A stretch of DNA of 64,000 nucleotides, taken from Entophlyctis helioformis (Eukaryota > Chytridiomycota > Chytridiomycetes > Chytridiales > Chytriomycetaceae). A program made the translations under genes and the position numbers. Below, piece by piece: positions 20,242 to 31,983 of the stretch. The stretch's first letter is position 1. Each line of letters begins with the position of its first letter. Location of the stretch: assembly GCA_025526915.1 (NCBI GenBank), contig JAHLKH010000004.1, positions 62,001 through 126,000 of the forward strand. The letters are read 5' to 3'. Under the pieces are notes generated by a model. The model made no database searches. It saw only the letters and a list, made by a program, of their open reading frames with translations, and had not been told where the DNA came from.

Positions 20242-21659
20242 TCAAATCTCAAATCCGCACAGGACAAAGTCGTCGCCAAAAGAATAAACCTGGGGGTGCA
20301 CAAGCTCGAAGCCAATGAGACGGAACATGCGGAGAACAGAGGCTGCGCAAACGAGATGCATGTGAGATGAAACCGGGTTGTGGCATGCATGCAGGCAGGC
20401 AGGCAGGCAGGGCGGCACTTACGAAGGTTGAAAAGTGACTTGTCAAGACAGACGACAACGCGCGTGCAGTCCAGGCAGTTTTCGGCCAGTTCAAGGAGAG
20501 CGAGGATCGAGCTGTTGAAGCTGTCTGCATCAGAGTTCCAGTGGGACGCAGGAGGGAGTTTGGCGAAAAGAACAGAATCAAAGATGAAGCCAGGCCAGTG
20601 CATCATGCCTGCCTCGCCAACGTGACGACGCGTAGAGATGACGACCTGGGTTTGAGGAGAATGCTGGGGATGGATGGGCTGCTGCTGCTGCTGCTGCTGC
20701 TGCTGAATGGAGTGGTGGTGCTGGTTGTGAATCGGCTGCTGATGGTGGGGCTGGGAAGGGAAGGGTGTCCATAGTCAGACTTGGTACGGGCAATGGCGAT
20801 GCTTGGCTGCTGTTGCTGGCCTCTCACGCGCAGCTTCTTTGCAAAGCTATCGACAGCCGTCCATTGACTGGGGACCGATGAGCGGGACACCGCGCTACGA
20901 TCTTGGTCCCCAGGGCCCCGAATGGCGGAGCCTCGGGGGGCGTCACCCCAACCACCCCGTTTTCCTACCCGCCTGCGTGCACACACAGCAGAGCACAGGC
21001 ATTGCAAGACTGTTTAGACACACGCTCGAGAGGGCGTGGACGGCATGCATGCATGGCGCTGTAAGCAGGCTGGCAACGTACCGTGAACCAGTAAGTCTTG
21101 GCCTCGCCCGAAGGGAAAACGGCCGTGCAGAGAGCCAGGACAGGGTCGAGGGTGTCTGACGGCATGCGAGACGTGCTGGCCAGCGACGATGGGCTAGCGA
21201 TGGGCTGGCTGTGCGACGCGGCAGCCATGGCCGAGGGCAGGGGAGCGGAGCCTGCGCCAATCGAATCGCTGTCGAGCGATTGAATGCTGCTGCCGCTGCT
21301 GCTGCCGCTGCGCATCAGAGCTGGCGAGGCAAGCATAGCCGAGGAGCGGGAGCCCATGGCTGGGCTGGATGGTATTGACGACGGAGACTGCGCTGGTAAC
21401 GTGCGGCTACCAGGGCGGGCGGCCCGCGAGTGGGCAAACGAAACAGGACTGCAGGACGTGCAAGATGGCAGCCATGTGTATCAAGCCGCGCATGGCAGAC
21501 GCATGTGAATAAGCTTTTGCCGATAAGGGGATCTGCCGACAAGGTGGCTGAGGGAGCAGGCACACGCTGGCGGCGAGATAGCAGGAGCACACGTACATCA
21601 TTGCTGGCATTCTGGGATCGGATTGACGGCGTTAATGTTCCTGTGAACGTCTTGGTCAA
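20242..21659 (-). CDS. Ornithine decarboxylase antizyme, +1 frameshift required
   Basis: Antizyme binds ornithine decarboxylase, sends it to the proteasome and inhibits polyamine uptake; its synthesis needs a polyamine-stimulated +1 frameshift. Exons complement(join(20242..20342,20423..20750,20828..20867,21082..21387,21597..21659)). ORF1 (129 codons, Ser/Ala-rich, ending ...SGEAKTYWFT-SMDGCR) stops at UAG 20849-20847 in the context TGT-CGA-TAG-C. Skipping that T continues as SFAKKLR, then a His/Gln-rich tract, then the conserved antizyme domain. That domain reads HWPGFIFDSVLFAKLPP, LLELAENCLDCTRVVVCLDKS and FRMFRLIGFELVHPQ, with the W and P spacing of the animal protein. The product is 278 residues (yeast OAZ1 292, human 228). 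Intron phases close only if one T is skipped. A hairpin AGCTT/AAGCT sits directly 3' of the stop. The family normally shifts at UGA; UAG here is unusual. Confidence 0.85.
20846..20855 (-). promoter_or_regulatory. Candidate antizyme +1 recoding site (TGT-CGA-TAG-C)
   Basis: Zero-frame codons TGT (20855-20853) and CGA (20852-20850) are followed by the stop TAG (20849-20847). The +1 frame starts at AGC (20848-20846) and is open to the end of the gene through two introns. AGCTT (20848-20844) can pair with AAGCT (20836-20832), giving a small hairpin in the mature exon just 3' of the site. In yeast systems CGA is among the peptidyl codons reported to favour +1 slippage. The mechanism at this site is inferred. 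Confidence 0.6.
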
Positions 21660-22587
21660 ACACTATACGAGGGTTGGAGATTGGGCGACTGGTCGCAGAG
21701 ATACAGATTGGAAGAGCTGGAGAGCGAGCGAGAGAGCGAGTGTTGTGTGAGGATGTCAGTTACAGAAGAATAAGAGTGGCTGGTTGTGGTGGATGGGGCG
21801 CAGATGGATGATGTGTTGGCGAAGATGGGCCCGGGCCAAATCAATTGGCTTTCAGGCATCGCCATCCGCAGCGGAGCAGAAGCAGGAAGTGTGCAGGCAG
21901 GGCAGGGCGGTGGCAAGCAGCCAAGCAATTCCACGTGACGCGCCAACTGCATCCACATCATCGCTGCGCATCACCATCAATCACGGCCGATAGCGACGGA
22001 TGCCGGCCAGGCAGACAGGCAAGGGCAGGCAGACAGATAGGCAAGGGCAGGCAGGCAGCAGAGAGATAGGGCAGGCAGCAGGCAGGCAGGCCAGAACGTA
22101 CGGGCAGCACAGAGGCAGCACGAGAGAGAGCGAGAGGGCAGGATACGCCAGCTTGACCGATGAAGAAGGCTTAGAGAGGGAACAGCGAACAGGGGCTGTG
22201 AGAGAGTGTGGGAGTCGAGAGTCGGATGGGACGCTGCGTGGGGGCTGGCGGGCTGGTTGAGCTGTGGCTGGGCTGGCTGGCGGGCGGGGCTGGCTGGTTG
22301 CGGTTGCGGTGGTTGCTGGTGAAGCTGTGAGAGCTGTGAAGCTGTGAAGCTGTGAAGCAGGTTGCTTGCTGACTGGCTGACTGTGAGCTTGGCTGACTGA
22401 GAACCAGAGGGAAAGCGAGGGCTGCGAGGGGCCGCCCTGCCAACCACAAGCGATGCCCTTCCACGCTGCCCATTGGCTGGCCTGGTGGGGCTGCGCTGAT
22501 TGGCTGATTGGCTGGCTGGTGGCTGGCTGGCCTGCCGATCTGGCACCGGCGCACAGACGCGGTCGCTTGTCCGCCATCACGGCAGCA
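21660..22587. promoter_or_regulatory. Divergent region between antizyme and NPHP4
   Basis: A 928-bp GC-rich intergenic region. It contains a single CCACGTGAC E-box near 21931, dense tetranucleotide runs of ggca/ggct type (about 21998-22095 and 22240-22315) and short direct repeats of a gctgtgaa unit (about 22323-22358). Long open frames on both strands here come from the stop-free repeats and show no family similarity. It should contain the antizyme leader and the NPHP4 promoter. Confidence 0.45.
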
Positions 22588-25500
22588 ATGGACACTGCAA
22601 CCGCTGTGGGCGGCCTGGCCGGCAGTCCGCGCGCGAGTCCCCGTGCTGCAAGTGCTGCGCGTGCGGCGTCGCCTGCAAGAGCAAAGACGCTGCCTGGCGT
22701 GCGCGTGGGCAGACGCAGCAGCACCGGCACCGGCACCAACCCTGCCAACAACAGAGCCGCCTCGCTTGCACGCGCTCCGACGCCAACGTCCCTGCTGGCA
22801 TCGGCCTCGTCGCCACGACACGCTTCGGCCGGCATGTTGCTGCCATCGCCTTCTCGCATGTCGCCTGCCTCGGCTGTCCTGTCTGCTCGCTCGCCCTCGG
22901 CCCCACAAGACCCAAACTCCCCGCCTCAACCGCACGAGGCGACCGACGCCGCCCCATCAGCCACCGACCGCTGGCGCGCCGCCTTCCTGGCCCACGCAGC
23001 CACTGTCCCCTACCACGTCCTGCCACAATACGTGTCCAACCTGGCCGGCACTGCGACAGCCATCGTCGCCTTGCCAAGCCACGATGCAAGCCGCGTCCAA
23101 GTCTCGGCGGCGTCCGGCACCGTCAGCTACCCCTATCAGATTGCTCTGTCAAGGATCGAAAACCTGCCGCTGCCTCGCTGTGTCTCGGACGCCTACCTCG
23201 CTGCTGCGTCCAACGCTCAGCAGACCGACCTCGGAAATGCAGCGCAGCTCCAGCCATTGCTCGTGCTCGAACTTCGCGCCACTCTGTTCGACACAGAGTC
23301 GGGCCGCTTCTTTGGTAAAACCTGGTCGGCCCAGTCGCCCATCGATCTGCTCCAGTCAAGCAGATCGCTTCGCTCTGCAGTCTCAAAGTCCAAGTCAGCC
23401 GCACGCGCTGCTGCCCAGTCAGACAAACGCAGCCGCTCATCCAAACATCATCGCGCGTCGTTGCCCAAACAAAAGCCCAGCCCCACAATCACAGATGGAG
23501 CAGCTCTGCTAGGCACAGACGATGGCGGCGACGATCATAGCAGCAACGACTCTGCAGAAACAAGTGGCAGCGACAATGATGGCCATGACAATGACAGCCA
23601 TAACAGCGACAGCTCATCCAGCACCAGCGACCAGTCTGTCCAAGATGAAGATCACCGTGTCGCAGCAGCTAGCTTGTACGGCCATCGCGTGTCGCTAAAC
23701 GCCTCAAAAGAAGTAAGCGCGACGCCATATACCTGCAACGTTTGCTGCTCACACGATGCCAACGCCCGTCCGTGTGGTGCCTGAACAGTGTATATACTTC
23801 CATTCGTCAGTCAACAGCCCATACGTCGTCGTGGCTTTAGAGTTTGTCTACCTGGGTAAGCCCGACGGCGCAATGCCCCAACGGAATCCAGCTCGTGCAT
23901 GTTGATCTGACTGTGTTCCAAAAAGTCAACAACAGTGCGCTTGCAGCCACAAAGGGCCATCATGATGCTTCAGCACAGCTCTTGGATAGACAGCATGCAT
24001 CTCACGACAACACTGGTGCATCGGCTGCAACGTCCCGAGTCTCGGGCGGCTGGACGCTTCTCTACCCGTTTAATCCAAGCAAGAACGGCATCAACGTCGC
24101 CAAAGTCTGGCGCGACGACGATCCAGACTCGGACAGCCATGATTCCGATCAAAGCCTCGAAGATGGCCAGCGCGAAAGCCGCAGAACACGGCGTGGTCGT
24201 GCTCATGACGATGACGGCGACATGGATGACGAGCCCAAGCTGTAAGTGCCCACGCGTCGGCTGCGGTGCCAATGCGAGTGCATTGCAGCCTGTGTGCCCG
24301 TTGGATGATCTGACTGGATCCTTATGTTGGCTCGCTGCAAACCATGGGCATGCAGAGTTTCCATTTTCGCAGGACACCGCGCATTCTTCCCTTTGTCCAC
24401 AGCCAGCTGTTTCCTGCACTCTCTGGCTATCCTGGCCTCATGCCACTCGCTGGTGCAATCCTCGCCTATCGGATCTTGGCACGCCCCGACGTTCGCCCAG
24501 TCTGCCAATTCTGGAAGGAAAACACCTTCATTGCACCTGGCGACAAGGTTCCGGGCATTGCATCCATCTCTGTCCGCCAAATCGTCCCGCAGCCATCAGA
24601 GACTGCGCGTCTCTCACAAGTAGGTTGCCAGCAGACAAGACTCCTGGTTGTTATTGCCGGGTTGTTGACACTTGGTCTGCGCTGGAATGCACCAGATCCG
24701 GCTTGCAGTCTACCCTTCCATCGAGAAATTCGAGTCCAAGTTTCTGGAGCGCATCGCCAAAGTGCAGTTTGACAGCGAGCCTGACTCACTGACCCCCGAC
24801 AGCCATGGGCACTTGCCGCAACCAAGTGTTCTTGAGCGACGCCTGCACATTGGGTTTCACAACGGACGCGCGTTTCTTGGCCCACCCACCATCATCACAC
24901 TGAACCCACACAGCCGATCGACGGCCGACAACGAGCTCCTGGTGTTCAAAGGCGCCGTGGAACTCGACAACTATGTCCCTGGAAACGAAGAGATATCGAT
25001 CGTCTTTCTGATGGAGTACAAGGTGCAACTGACGGTCAACGTGCGCGCGACCAAGAAACGCACGGGATTGGCCGCGATCCTCGAAAAGCTCTCGCCAGCC
25101 GACTCCAAGCCAGCAGAACCCATGCAGCCCACGGAAACCATCGAGAAGTTTGTCGTCACGGGCTGGAGTGCATGGGTTCCTCCTTCCGACGGTGTGTCCA
25201 TGACAGCCATGTAATGGTGCTCTTTCATGACTGGCTAACGCCAGGGACCCTTGGGCTGCAGATCCAGCTCTTGCTCCATCGATGCAAGATCAGTCGCTTG
25301 TGCTCGAGACCATCGCCGCTGGTGGCCGTGGAAATCCGCTTGGTTCGCTCGTGTACTCACCCAAGAACGTCTCGTACTCGGCCGATGCACACCATCCCAA
25401 CCACATGGATGGCCAGGACGGAAACAATCCGCTGGCTTCCTGGCATAGGCTTGATGAGCGAAACCTCACGCCCCTCACGCTGTCGTTTGCATTCAACACC

Positions 25501-28500
25501 CCAGACAGGCCGCCGTCAGCAGCACCTGCCCCACCTTTGCTCGGTTCGTATCTTACCCGGCATCCACTCAGTCATCGTGCACAACTGCAATCCTCACATT
25601 GACGCGTTTGCCATGCACAGTGCCACCTCCTCGGCCTACATCGCCAATCATCCCGTTGCAGAAAACTCCAGACGTCGTCACGCCCGTGCCTCCGTCGCCG
25701 GTTGTTCCTGAGCCAACGCCGGAGCCCAAAGTATTGCCAGAGCCGGTGCCTGTGCCAGCACCCATACCAATCGAGAAAGCACCAGCACCGGTGCCAGAGC
25801 CAGAACCAGCACCACAGCCTGTCATTGAAACACCACCTCCAAGGCCAGTCGAGCAAGTCGCGCCACTGCCGCCACCACAAGTGCCAGAAGACAATGAGGA
25901 TGATCGCGAAGACGAGCTGCACGCCGTCCAACCCAGCCCGACATTCACAACAGCCGCAGAGGAGTTTATGCCCTTCCCACTTCCACAGCCGCCGAGTCTT
26001 CGCCCGCAACTGTCGAGGATGGAGCGCGCACGTCTGCTCAATGCTGGATTCGAGATGCTGTCAGATGAAGACGGCCAGCGACCGACACAAGTCATGGCAT
26101 TGGTTAACGATGCCCAAATGAGCCAGCACTCGCAGCCCAAGTTTGACATGGACGCGGAGATTCGCGACTTGCGAGCCAATGACGTGTCACTGCAGTTTCA
26201 AGGGCTGACCTTCTCTCAGGACCTGTTCCATCAGCTCGGAGGTGACTTGAAGCAGCAGCAGCAGGCGTTGATGCCGATATCTTGTGGTACTAACAATCGC
26301 TTTGTTGGCTGCAGACCGATTCCCTCAGTCCGTCTACTTTAGCTTCCAGTTTTACACGTTTCCACACACAACGTCAGAGCGGCTTGCAGTCTACACAGGG
26401 CCGCTTCCAGCAAAGCAAGCGAATCAGCGCGCTCAGCAAGGGCCAGCACACGGCCGACAATCGTCACAGTCTGCCTATAGCCAGCAGCCGCCGTCTCCGC
26501 ATCACAGGAGCGCGTCTGTGCCTATGCACTCGCGTCAGTGGTCCCATGTGTCGCATGCATCCCAGAGGTCAATGTATGCAAGTGTCGAGCAGCATGGATC
26601 TGGCAGTTGTGGAGGCACAAACACATCACCGCCTGCATGGCCAGGCATCCTGTACCGCTTCGACAGGGATGGCTTTCCAGCATGTAAGGGCTCTTCTCCA
26701 CAGCTCATTCAATCTCTAGCAAACACTCGCATCGACTTGACTGACAACCGTTTGCATGCGCTGCATGGCGCGCAGACGAGCAGCCACCGGGGCTGTCCAT
26801 CAACTACCTTGTTGATCCACGCGCCGAGCCACCCTCACAATCAATGCGATCGGGACCCAATGCCTTCCCGTTCTACATGGCTCGCACGCACCTTTTCATT
26901 GACGTGTGGGACGCAGACTCCTTGCTGCATGTTGGCTCTGGATGCCTCGACTTGAAGCCCGCAATGCGCCAAGATCGCTCGGCTGTCTACTTTGACGACG
27001 ACGTGGATATTCTGTGGAGTGAGATGGCTGATGACGTCGCTGGCGGCTCGTCACAAAGTCCGCTCATTCGGCATTCTGCTTCTGTTGGGTCGAGCATGAG
27101 TACGCTGGGTGCAACGTGCACATCCAACGCGTCTTCAAACGGGGACCGCTATCACTCTGCTCACGGCCACGTGCCAGCAGCATCGCGTCCACGACCACAG
27201 CATCTCAAAATGGCGACGCTGCACATGCGTGTCACCAACATCGGACGCAAGCAGCCCGCAAACTCGCTGCATACAGGTGTAAATCTCGCCAAGCCGGACA
27301 TTGTGCCGTCTGTCATTGTGCACGACTACCACCACCATATCAGGCACCGTGAACCAACATTCCACGAATCAAGGCGGCTTCCAGAAATCGACGCTGAGCT
27401 TGGCCAGGTGCTTGCCGATGCATATGCAGATCGCATGGCACGGCGCAGATTGGAAGCACCTCGAGATGCAGCACAAGAAACAACCCAGCCCAAGCACCGC
27501 ACTCGCGAGCAGAAACTCATTCAGCACGCCGCGCATATTCTCAAGTCGCTCGAGCTTGGACCTGAGCGTCTTGGGATGGACTCTTCCGACATTGCCGATG
27601 TGAGCGCTGGCTTTTCTGGCGGTCTGGATTCCTGCAAGCGTATGAACTCACACTGCCCCCTTTGCAGCTGCCTGAGCGGTTCATGTACAGGCTGTCTCGC
27701 GAAGAGAGAGAACGGGATCTCAAGACGATTGACATCTTTCGCGAAAGGTCAGTCAGCCAGCCAGGTTGGACGTGTATCCATCTTGGCATGCTTTGGTCCA
27801 CCCTGTGGATACTTGTATTCAACCGTGTTCTGAAAATGGCTGCTGTGCGTGGGTTGGACGCAGACGCCGCAAGGACGCAACGCTGGACATGCTGCGGCGC
27901 GAAATGACAACATCGCATGTGATCCATCCGTCGTTTGGCCAGGCAACGTACTTTGAGTTCCATCTCACGAATCCGTACCACACCGACCAAACATTCCGCA
28001 TCGCATGGCACGACCAGGAGCTTCGGCTGGTTCTGGATGCGGCGGAATGGCAGTTTTACAGGAAGCTGCATGGCGTCTCGCGCCACCGCAGCAACGCGGG
28101 CCATAGCGCCACGGGAGGATTGGAAAGCAAGCTGGCGTACCTTGGACAGGGCGGAGTGCCCGAGGTCTACGTGGAAGCAGACGAAACGGTTGCTATTCCG
28201 TTTGTGTTCCAAAGCTTCCTTGGCGGGCGTCTTGCGCTCCGTGGAGCGGCAGACGGGGTTGTTGGCGACGAGATGATGGAGTATGGAGGTGCCATGGGTG
28301 GACGCTCGGACGCCGCCATGCACGACCCGGCCGTGATTCCCAGAACGATCATGGTATGTGCCACTGCAGCCATTGCTCTGCTGAGTTGTTTAGTTGTGGG
28401 TACTGCCTGTCTGCCTGTCTGTCTGACTGACTGGATGGCGCCATTTGTGCGCACATTCACATGCTAGATTTCCATCATCGGCAACGACGACCAACCCGTG

Positions 28501-29863
28501 GCCATCCTGTCGCTGTCTGTGAGTCCTCGGCCATACTATGTGGATCGCGTCATCCGACTGTTTCGAGGCGAGGACGAGCTGGTCCGCAAGGTCATTCGGT
28601 ATCCCCTTGGCAACTCGAGCAAAAAGTCGCCCGTTATCAACCGAGATGGCACGGCGGCTGTCTTTGACACGTCCAATCCAGGGCAGCTGTATGTGCGCTC
28701 CAACATTGCAGACGCCGTCTGCACCGCATCAGCCACGGTAAGCCGATCGGTGTCTGGCCGACAGGGGACCGGCTTCCAGACGTTTGACTGACAGACCGGC
28801 TGGCTTGCGCCATGCAATATGCACACAGAGGACCGATGCCGCTTTTGCAGAAATCTCGTTCAAGTACCGTGTGAGCCCAGCTCCAGACACGCGAGCAGTA
28901 TACATTCTGTTTTACAACGACCCGTACCACGCCAGTCTGCATGAGGTGTGGCGTGTGTTTGTGCATTCGCTCTATAGGTTCGACATGAACTGCATCTTGG
29001 GCCAGACAAACGCGGCGTCGCTCGTGCTCAGAGGAACGTCCATGTCCAGACCCGTCATGTGCTACTCAAGCATGCCCCATGAAGTGACGGTGAGAGATGG
29101 GCGGTGCTTGTCATGCCCAAGCCTTTGTCTTTTGTCGGCCAAGCGACTGCCAAGCTGACTATGCCGTCTCATGCTCGACTCTATCGTCGCAGGTTGCGTC
29201 TGCGGGGCCATTCATCTTGACGGCCAATGCTCTCAACGAGGTCATTCTGCTTGCGCGTCCAAACGACACGCGCACTCGGGAGGCTGTGATGAACATTGTT
29301 GGTGGGTCGATGCCACGCTGTGGACTGTGCGTGCTGTTGCAGATGGATGGCTGATACGCTTCTTCTTGCACTCAACACAGACGCAGATGCGGGTGTTCTC
29401 GTCAGCAGCTGGATGGTGGTGACGCACTGCAGCCTTCCAGAAGTCACCAAGACGTTTGAACTGCTCTTGCCGCGCCACAAGCTCTCGAGCAAAGTATGCA
29501 CATCAGCAATGCCATTGCGTTCTTGTTGTGCATGCCTTTGTGCCTCTGTCTGTATGTCCGTCCGCCCATTCAGACCAGCACTGACCACATGGATGCACAA
29601 CACAGCGCGTTTCCTACACAAACCCGTTCTTTCATCGCAAGATACTCTACCTCCGCACAGACAGCCCGCACTTGCTGCAGTTTAAAGAATCCGTGCTGGA
29701 TCTCGAGCCAGGCGGCACGCAGTACATTGGACTCAAGTTCCAGCCGTGCCAAGCCATCCAGCCAGCCCATCACGGCCAGGCTGTCGAGATCTTGGTGTTC
29801 CTCAATGACGAAAACGACCGGATGGAAGAGTGTCTGGCCATCAAGGTCCACTACGAGGGATAG
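22588..29863 (+). CDS. NPHP4: Nephrocystin-4 (NPHP4), ciliary transition-zone protein
   Basis: Component of the NPHP1-4-8 module at the ciliary transition zone. Fifteen exons: join(22588..23712,23789..24241,24373..24619,24696..25191,25262..25543,25621..26241,26315..26683,26776..27599,27668..27747,27864..28353,28468..28737,28829..29089,29193..29301,29381..29493,29606..29863), about 1998 residues (human 1426). A long Ser/Pro-rich N-terminus precedes the C2-like region (IYFHSSVNSPYVVVALEF), VYPSIEKFE, LERRLHIGFHNGRAF, SVYFSFQFYTFP and LFIDVWDADSLL. The C-terminal Ig-like/MSP domains include RVSYTNPFFHRK and EILVFLNDENDRMEE. In exon 2 the reading frame fits the family only if one C of the CCCC at about 23877-23880 is removed, and the downstream phase then closes. 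Intron 6 has a TACTAAC branch point. The start at 22588 is the ATG followed by the Ala/Ser-rich tract; upstream Mets lie in repeat-derived sequence. Confidence 0.93.
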
Positions 29864-29885
29864 GTCTTGTGCATCGATGTTGCTC

Positions 29886-29891
29886 AATAAA
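29886..29891 (+). terminator. AATAAA signal after NPHP4
   Basis: AATAAA lies 23 nt after the NPHP4 stop and 95 nt before the DBP3 start. Confidence 0.45.
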
Positions 29892-29985
29892 CCAGTGCAC
29901 CACCGAGATTCGCTTCGGTCCACCAACATTGATTTTTGAATCGTGGATCGACTTGGCTCACTCCCAAAAACCCAACACCTGTGCG

Positions 29986-30994
29986 ATGAAGGCCGCTGCA
30001 GAGTCGGCAGCGACAGAGGTGTCCAAGAAGGACAAGAAGGACAAGAAGGACAAGAAGCAGAAGAAGGACAAGCAGAGCAAGGGCGATGCCGACGCCGTCG
30101 CCGCTGTGCATGATTCGAATGCCCAGGTGAGCAGCAACGGCGCCAGCGACTCGGCCGAGAAGAAAAAGAAAAGCAAGCGCACGGCAGCCGAGGCCAACGA
30201 GGACGACACCAACGGCAACGACAGCAACAGCAGCAGCAGCAAGGTCAAGGCAGAGACGATCAAGGCCGAGCCTGCGTCCGAGACCAAGAAGGCCAAGAAG
30301 AGCAAGGATGCATCTGACGCAGCCGTCGATGGCAGCGCCAAAAAGGCCAAGAAGCTCAAGACTGAGTCTGGCGCTCCTGCCGCGCACGTCAGCTCGGACG
30401 GCCTCTGGAAGTTTGTTGACAACACCGACATTGCCGAGTCGCAGATCAAGGCCTTCCTCGACACCAACCAGATCCGCATCACCACGCTCAACGACCAGCC
30501 ACACACCGTCAAGCCCGTCTTTGAATTCAAGCAGGCCAACTTCCCCACGTCGCTTGCGTCGACCCTCAGCAAGTCGTACGCCAAGCCGACGTTTATTCAG
30601 TCTGTGACGTGGCCGCCGCTGCTCCAGGGCCGCGACATGGTCGGCATTGCGGCCACGGGCAGTGGTAAGACGGTCGCGTTTGGCATCCCTGCGCTCATGC
30701 ACATCCAGAACCGTCTTGCGAGCGTCGGATCGTCGAGCAAGGTGCTCAACGGCAAGCCGCTTGTCCTGGTGCTCTCGCCCACGCGCGAGCTTGCCATGCA
30801 GATCCAGGAGCAGTTCACCACGTTTGGCGAGGCTGTTGGCATCCGCAGCGTCTGCATCTACGGCGGCGTCAACAAGTGGGACCAGAAGAAGGCGCTCAAG
30901 CAGGGCATGCACATTATTGTCGCCACGCCCGGCCGTCTTATCGATCTCTTTGAGGAGGACTCGTCGGTCTGCGATCTCAGCAAGGTCGACTATC

Positions 30995-31028
<34 letters not shown>

Positions 31029-31899
31029 TGGTTTCGAGGACGCCATCAGAAAGATTGTCGCTCGCCTGCCGACCGCCGCGAATGGCCGCCAGACGGTCAT
31101 GTTCTCTGCCACGTGGCCCACGTCGATCCAGAAGATGGCCAACTCGTATCTCAACAACCCCGTCAAGGTCACTGTCGGCTCCACCGATCTGTCTGCCAAC
31201 GTCAACATTGAGCAGCGCGTCGAAGTCATTGACCCATACGGCAAGGAGTCGCGTCTGATGGATCTCCTCCGCGACTACCACAAGACCCGCAAGAACCGCA
31301 TCCTGATCTTTGCGCTGTACAAGAAGGAAGCCAGCCGTCTCGAGATGCTGATCCGGAAAAACGGATACAAGGTTGGCGCGATCCACGGCGACATGACGCA
31401 GGTGCAGCGCACAGCGTCGATCGAGGGCTTCCGCTCTGGCGCTTGCCCGCTCCTGATTGCCACGGACGTTGCTGCCCGCGGCATTGATATTCCTGACGTC
31501 GAGTATGTCATCAACGTCACGTTCCCGCTGACGATCGAGGACTACTGCCACCGCATTGGCCGCACCGGTCGTGCCGGCCGCACGGGTATCTCGCACACCT
31601 TCTTTACGCTGCACGACAAGACGCATTCCGGTAAGCTGTCTTTTGTGTTTGCATTTGCTTGCCCGATGCACAGTTGCATGGAAAGAGTGCTGACCCGCTC
31701 CGTTGTTGCTTGCACAGGCTCGCTCATCAACATCCTCAAGCAGGCTAACCAGATTGTGCCGCCCGAGCTTCTCAAGTTTGGCACGACCGTCAAGAAGAAG
31801 CTGGACCCTAACTACGGCGCGTTCGCCAAGGATGTCGACATGTCGCTCAAGCCAACCAAGATCAAGTTTGGTGGCTCGGACGACGAGGACGACGAGTAG
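29986..31899 (+). CDS. DBP3: DEAD-box RNA helicase DBP3
   Basis: ATP-dependent RNA helicase of ribosome biogenesis (in yeast, 27S pre-rRNA processing at A3). Exons join(29986..31630,31718..31899), 608 residues. A Lys/Asp-rich tail with repeated KKDKKDK units is typical of Dbp3 and nucleolar targeting. It is followed by the DEAD-box core: Walker A ATGSGKT, PTRELAMQ, VATPGRL, VLDEADRM, SAT (FSATWP) and HRIGRTGRAG. The C-terminus GAFAKDVDMSLKPTKIKF resembles the yeast end. The Dbp3-specific TWPPLLQGRDMVG motif supports the call over DDX5/Dbp2. It lies 122 bp downstream of NPHP4 on the same strand. Confidence 0.93.
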
Positions 31900-31927
31900 C
31901 GCAACGCGTGGCTGTCGCGCACGCCTG

Positions 31928-31933
31928 AATAAA
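31928..31933 (+). terminator. AATAAA signal after DBP3
   Basis: AATAAA lies 28 nt after the DBP3 stop and about 50 nt before the CYB5D1 start. Its last A is also the first base of an upstream in-frame ATG of the next gene. Confidence 0.45.
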
Positions 31934-31983
31934 TGCCCCCCTTATTTTGCGAATCTATCGGATTCTCTCGTCCAAAGAAGCAG

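Noticed and set aside
20578..20586. CTT-TGA-T just before the conserved antizyme residues DSVLFAKL
   Set aside because: The Trp of HWPGF, which aligns with the conserved Trp of other antizymes, is already in the final frame upstream of this point, so the shift must occur earlier.
21314..21320. CTC-TGA-T in antizyme exon 2, resembling the classical UCC-UGA-U shift site
   Set aside because: It lies in a frame reached only with another acceptor (TTACCAG), and the +1 frame after it hits a TAG about 40 codons later, before the conserved domain. The Ser/Ala-rich frame reached by the GCGCAG acceptor has the genome's codon bias and stays open.
21977..22859. Long minus-strand frames in the antizyme/NPHP4 intergenic region
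   Set aside because: They are produced by stop-poor ggca/ggct repeats and encode Ser/Gln/Pro/Leu low complexity with no recognisable domain.
27600..27667. Apparent coding continuation of NPHP4 through 27600-27667
   Set aside because: One frame reads plausibly, but it requires a frame change. A GTGAGC donor and CCCCCTTTGCAG acceptor give a phase-0 68-nt intron that joins conserved residues cleanly.
29884..31671. A 595-codon open frame antisense to DBP3
   Set aside because: It mirrors the codon bias of the helicase gene on the opposite strand, has no family similarity, and covers the DEAD-box exon almost exactly.
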